Positions 61,693 to 64,000 of a stretch of 64,000 bases of DNA are shown here, one piece after another. The translations under genes and the position numbers were made by a program. Source of the DNA: Prevotella sp. (GTDB taxonomy: Bacteria > Bacteroidota > Bacteroidia > Bacteroidales > Bacteroidaceae); NCBI GenBank assembly GCA_022511075.1, contig JAFLSE010000001.1, positions 62,001 through 126,000 on the forward strand, given 5' to 3'. Within the stretch, counting starts at the first letter, position 1. The number at the start of each line of letters is the position of its first letter. The notes beneath the pieces are model-generated. The model did not search any database and was not told where the DNA came from. It saw only the letters and a program-made list of their open reading frames with translations.

Positions 61693-64000
61693 ATGGCAAC
61701 TACTATACGCAAAATCGGCATAATTGTATGTTTCCTGTTGTTATTGGTCAATATTGCTACGGCACAAGTGCAGCCAATAATAGAAAATTACAGGACAGAA
61801 AACGGACTACCCCACAACACCATATACGGTGCACTGCGCGACAACGAAGGATTCCTATGGCTGTGCACTTGGCACGGACTTACAGTGTATGACGGATACA
61901 CTTTCCGCCCGTTCATAAAGCGCGGAACAAGGAGTGGAGACATACCTCCACACAAAGTATTCACGCTCGTAGACGACGGGAAAGGGCACTTGTGGATGCG
62001 CAATATTGACAACGGCTTCTATATGTTCGACAAGAAAAGCGAAGTGTTCACCGACCTCTATCCCTATCTGAAACCCCTTGCCAGGAATATGTTAGTGCGC
62101 AAGATAAAAGATATTGGTGAAGGTAAGGTGCTGTTTATCACACGCGACAAGAACCTATACATTGCGTTTGCCGACGATAACGGCAAGCCAATAATAAAGA
62201 AACTCTACGATGCGCATAACGACATAGAGCCGACCACCCTAAACCTAAAGCGAAATATACACGGAGAGAAGGACGGCTACCTGTTTTGGATAGGAACCGA
62301 CAGGAACATAGATGCCGTGCGCCGAGGTGCAAAAAATTATAGCAGCATCGTGGCTGCACACAGTCCCAAACGCGTCGCAGACGAATGGGAAAGCCTTATC
62401 CCTGAAGAAAGTGACTCCATAATGTCGGAGATAAAACATTGTGAAACAGGACAGCACGGAGTATTCATTCTTTCACGTGCCGGACATCTCTACCATTACG
62501 ATCGCAACAGGCGTGCAATGACCGATCTTGACAACAGCAGCTATGCTGCATTAGAGGCTGGGAAGCAGACTTTCTATGACATTCATGCCGACTACGACGG
62601 CAATATCTGGCTCACAAGCGGAAAGAACGGTCTCTACAAGATAAGTTTCCCTACGGGCAAGTTCAGTATGCTCTACCCCAACCTGTTTCCTCCACAGAAA
62701 TACGTTGACAATGACAACACTGGCATAAGGGCACTATTCCGAACGAAAGACGGAATGCTGATGGTAGGCAGCAGAGGGGAATGCCTGAAAGTCATCGACC
62801 CTACCACCGGCACAGTGGTACACATCTTCGACGAGGACGTGCAGAACATTTACCACATAATGCAGGACAACAACGGCAACATTTGGATTTCATCAAAAGG
62901 CAACGGACTAATTAAGGCTACCCACACAGGTAATAGCAACATGCTCTATACCTGTGAATACTTTCGCCATGAGCCCGACAATCCATACAGTATCAGTTCC
63001 GACCGGGTATATTACACCAAGCAAGACCACAAGGGACGCATTTGGGTGTGTACATATGGCGGAGGCATAAACCTGATTGAGGTGGTGAAAGGTACAACAA
63101 TATTTCACCACCACGCCAACACTTTCGTAAACTATCCCCACGGCGACCTATATATAAATGTACGCGCGATAGAAGAGGACAGCAAGAACAACCTATGGGC
63201 TTCCACCACAAACGGAATGATATACATACAGTCGGCGGACGACAACGATTTGAGCAAGACCGTTTTCGAGACAAGCAACAGGATAAGCGACGACATATAT
63301 TCAATGTACCGCGATTCCAAAGGCGACATCTGGCTTAGCATACTTGGAGGCGGACTAAACAAAATAACCGGATATGACAAGGAAAACCACTCTCCCATAC
63401 TGCAACAATATGGCGACCACGGGAAATGGCGCTACAACACCATCAACGCAATAATGCAAGACAGGCAGGGCGACATATGGATATGCACCGACAGCGAACT
63501 CGCATCACTCGACATTCGTACAGGGGTAATAAACGCATACGACCATTACGTTGGTTTCCCATCTGTACACATCGAGGACAATACCGTGGCAATGACTCCC
63601 GACGGCAATATACTGTTAGGCTGCAAGGAAGGACTGCTCATGTTCTCGCCCGAACAACTAAAACGCAGCACAGGCAAGAAGTACAACACGTTCATAGTGA
63701 ATATGAGGGTGATGAACCACTGCCTGCAATATTTCAAGCCGTCAATATGCGACAAGAGCATATTTTATGCCGATACCATTGTGCTCAAGCACGACCAAAA
63801 CATGTTCTCGCTTGAGTTTGCCACTCTGAGGTTCTACAACCATTCGCAACTATCCTACACTTATCTTTTGGAAGGGCACGAGGAACACTGGCACATTTCC
63901 AACAACAGCAACGTGGCATCCTATTCCAGCGTTGCACCCGGCACTTACACTTTCAGGGTGCGTGCCATCGGCGACGATTTTCCTGAGCGCAGGCTTACAA
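61693..64000 (+). CDS. Hybrid two-component system (HTCS)-type sensor, 3' end outside window
   Basis: An open frame from ATG 61693 to the right edge, about 769 codons and still open. Signal/TM segment IGIIVCFLLLLVNIATA, then repeated Reg_prop propeller blades (NGLPHNTIYGALRDNEGFLW, DNNGNIWISSKGNGL, DHKGRIWVCTYGGGINL, DSKGDIWLSILGGGLN and so on), then the start of a Y_Y_Y Ig-like domain (FATLRFYNHSQLSYTYLLEG). In complete HTCS proteins a TM, histidine kinase, receiver and AraC-type DNA-binding domain follow. They sense glycan fragments in the periplasm and switch on polysaccharide utilisation genes. The ligand is unknown; the target genes probably lie beyond the right edge. Confidence 0.88.
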   Translation, partial: MATTIRKIGIIVCFLLLLVNIATAQVQPIIENYRTENGLPHNTIYGALRDNEGFLWLCTWHGLTVYDGYTFRPFIKRGTRSGDIPPHKVFTLVDDGKGHLWMRNIDNGFYMFDKKSEVFTDLYPYLKPLARNMLVRKIKDIGEGKVLFITRDKNLYIAFADDNGKPIIKKLYDAHNDIEPTTLNLKRNIHGEKDGYLFWIGTDRNIDAVRRGAKNYSSIVAAHSPKRVADEWESLIPEESDSIMSEIKHCETGQHGVFILSRAGHLYHYDRNRRAMTDLDNSSYAALEAGKQTFYDIHADYDGNIWLTSGKNGLYKISFPTGKFSMLYPNLFPPQKYVDNDNTGIRALFRTKDGMLMVGSRGECLKVIDPTTGTVVHIFDEDVQNIYHIMQDNNGNIWISSKGNGLIKATHTGNSNMLYTCEYFRHEPDNPYSISSDRVYYTKQDHKGRIWVCTYGGGINLIEVVKGTTIFHHHANTFVNYPHGDLYINVRAIEEDSKNNLWASTTNGMIYIQSADDNDLSKTVFETSNRISDDIYSMYRDSKGDIWLSILGGGLNKITGYDKENHSPILQQYGDHGKWRYNTINAIMQDRQGDIWICTDSELASLDIRTGVINAYDHYVGFPSVHIEDNTVAMTPDGNILLGCKEGLLMFSPEQLKRSTGKKYNTFIVNMRVMNHCLQYFKPSICDKSIFYADTIVLKHDQNMFSLEFATLRFYNHSQLSYTYLLEGHEEHWHISNNSNVASYSSVAPGTYTFRVRAIGDDFPERRLT

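Overview
This window looks like a chromosomal segment of a Bacteroidales bacterium, most likely Prevotella or a close relative. Many intergenic regions carry the Bacteroidetes -7 promoter box TAnnTTTG, often with TTTG about 20 bases upstream. Lipoproteins and secreted pectin esterases are present, and a SusR/HTCS-type sensor starts at the right edge. Gene families typical of the phylum occur (DUF3098, DUF4450, a second LpxA-like acyltransferase). No rRNA, tRNA, CRISPR array or intact insertion sequence was seen.

Layout. (1) 1-10984, minus strand: an accessory run of DUF445 membrane protein, M48 metalloprotease, a P-loop-less GTPase-like protein, a dynamin-like GTPase, a small two-TM protein, a second dynamin-like GTPase, an HExxH/zinc-ribbon protein, an unknown protein and a lipoprotein. 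This is the best candidate for an undescribed system; it looks like a membrane-remodelling and proteolysis module. (2) 10985-11912: gene-poor, with palindromic repeats. (3) 11913-17759: two secreted CE8 pectin esterases, one small and one giant. (4) 17855-20239, minus: small secreted protein, then ruvB-coaD-ybeY. (5) 20422-28089: MBL-fold lipoprotein, then a tripartite RND efflux operon ending in an LpxA-like gene. (6) 28291-38553: a defence-type island with two AAA/DUF4143 ATPases, each with three direct repeats at exactly 33-bp spacing over its start region, 22-bp tandem repeats, large palindromes, a complete type I restriction system (hsdM-hsdS-hsdR), and an abiH remnant fused to another gene remnant. 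(7) dnaK (minus) diverges from two secreted-protein genes, one with a BamE-like C-terminus and one DUF4450 enzyme-like. (8) 45092-49777, minus: arginine operon argR-GNAT-argG-pspC-argC-argD with ARG boxes at argR. (9) 49986-50173: a structured noncoding RNA with its own promoter and terminator, perhaps 6S-like, then riboflavin synthase. (10) 50886-53635, minus: pyrB-pyrI-glyA. (11) An SLBB-rich polysaccharide export protein. (12) 56414-60645, minus: ftsX-DUF3098-uppP-truB-queA-folK. (13) A radical SAM gene, then the start of the HTCS sensor.

How it fits together. The core operons (replication repair/CoA/rRNA processing, arginine, pyrimidine, envelope-tRNA-folate) are tightly spaced and conserved. 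The accessory content clusters in the dynamin run at the left and in the island between the LpxA-like gene and dnaK. Gene functions come from recognisable motifs and family resemblance read by eye; no database search was run.
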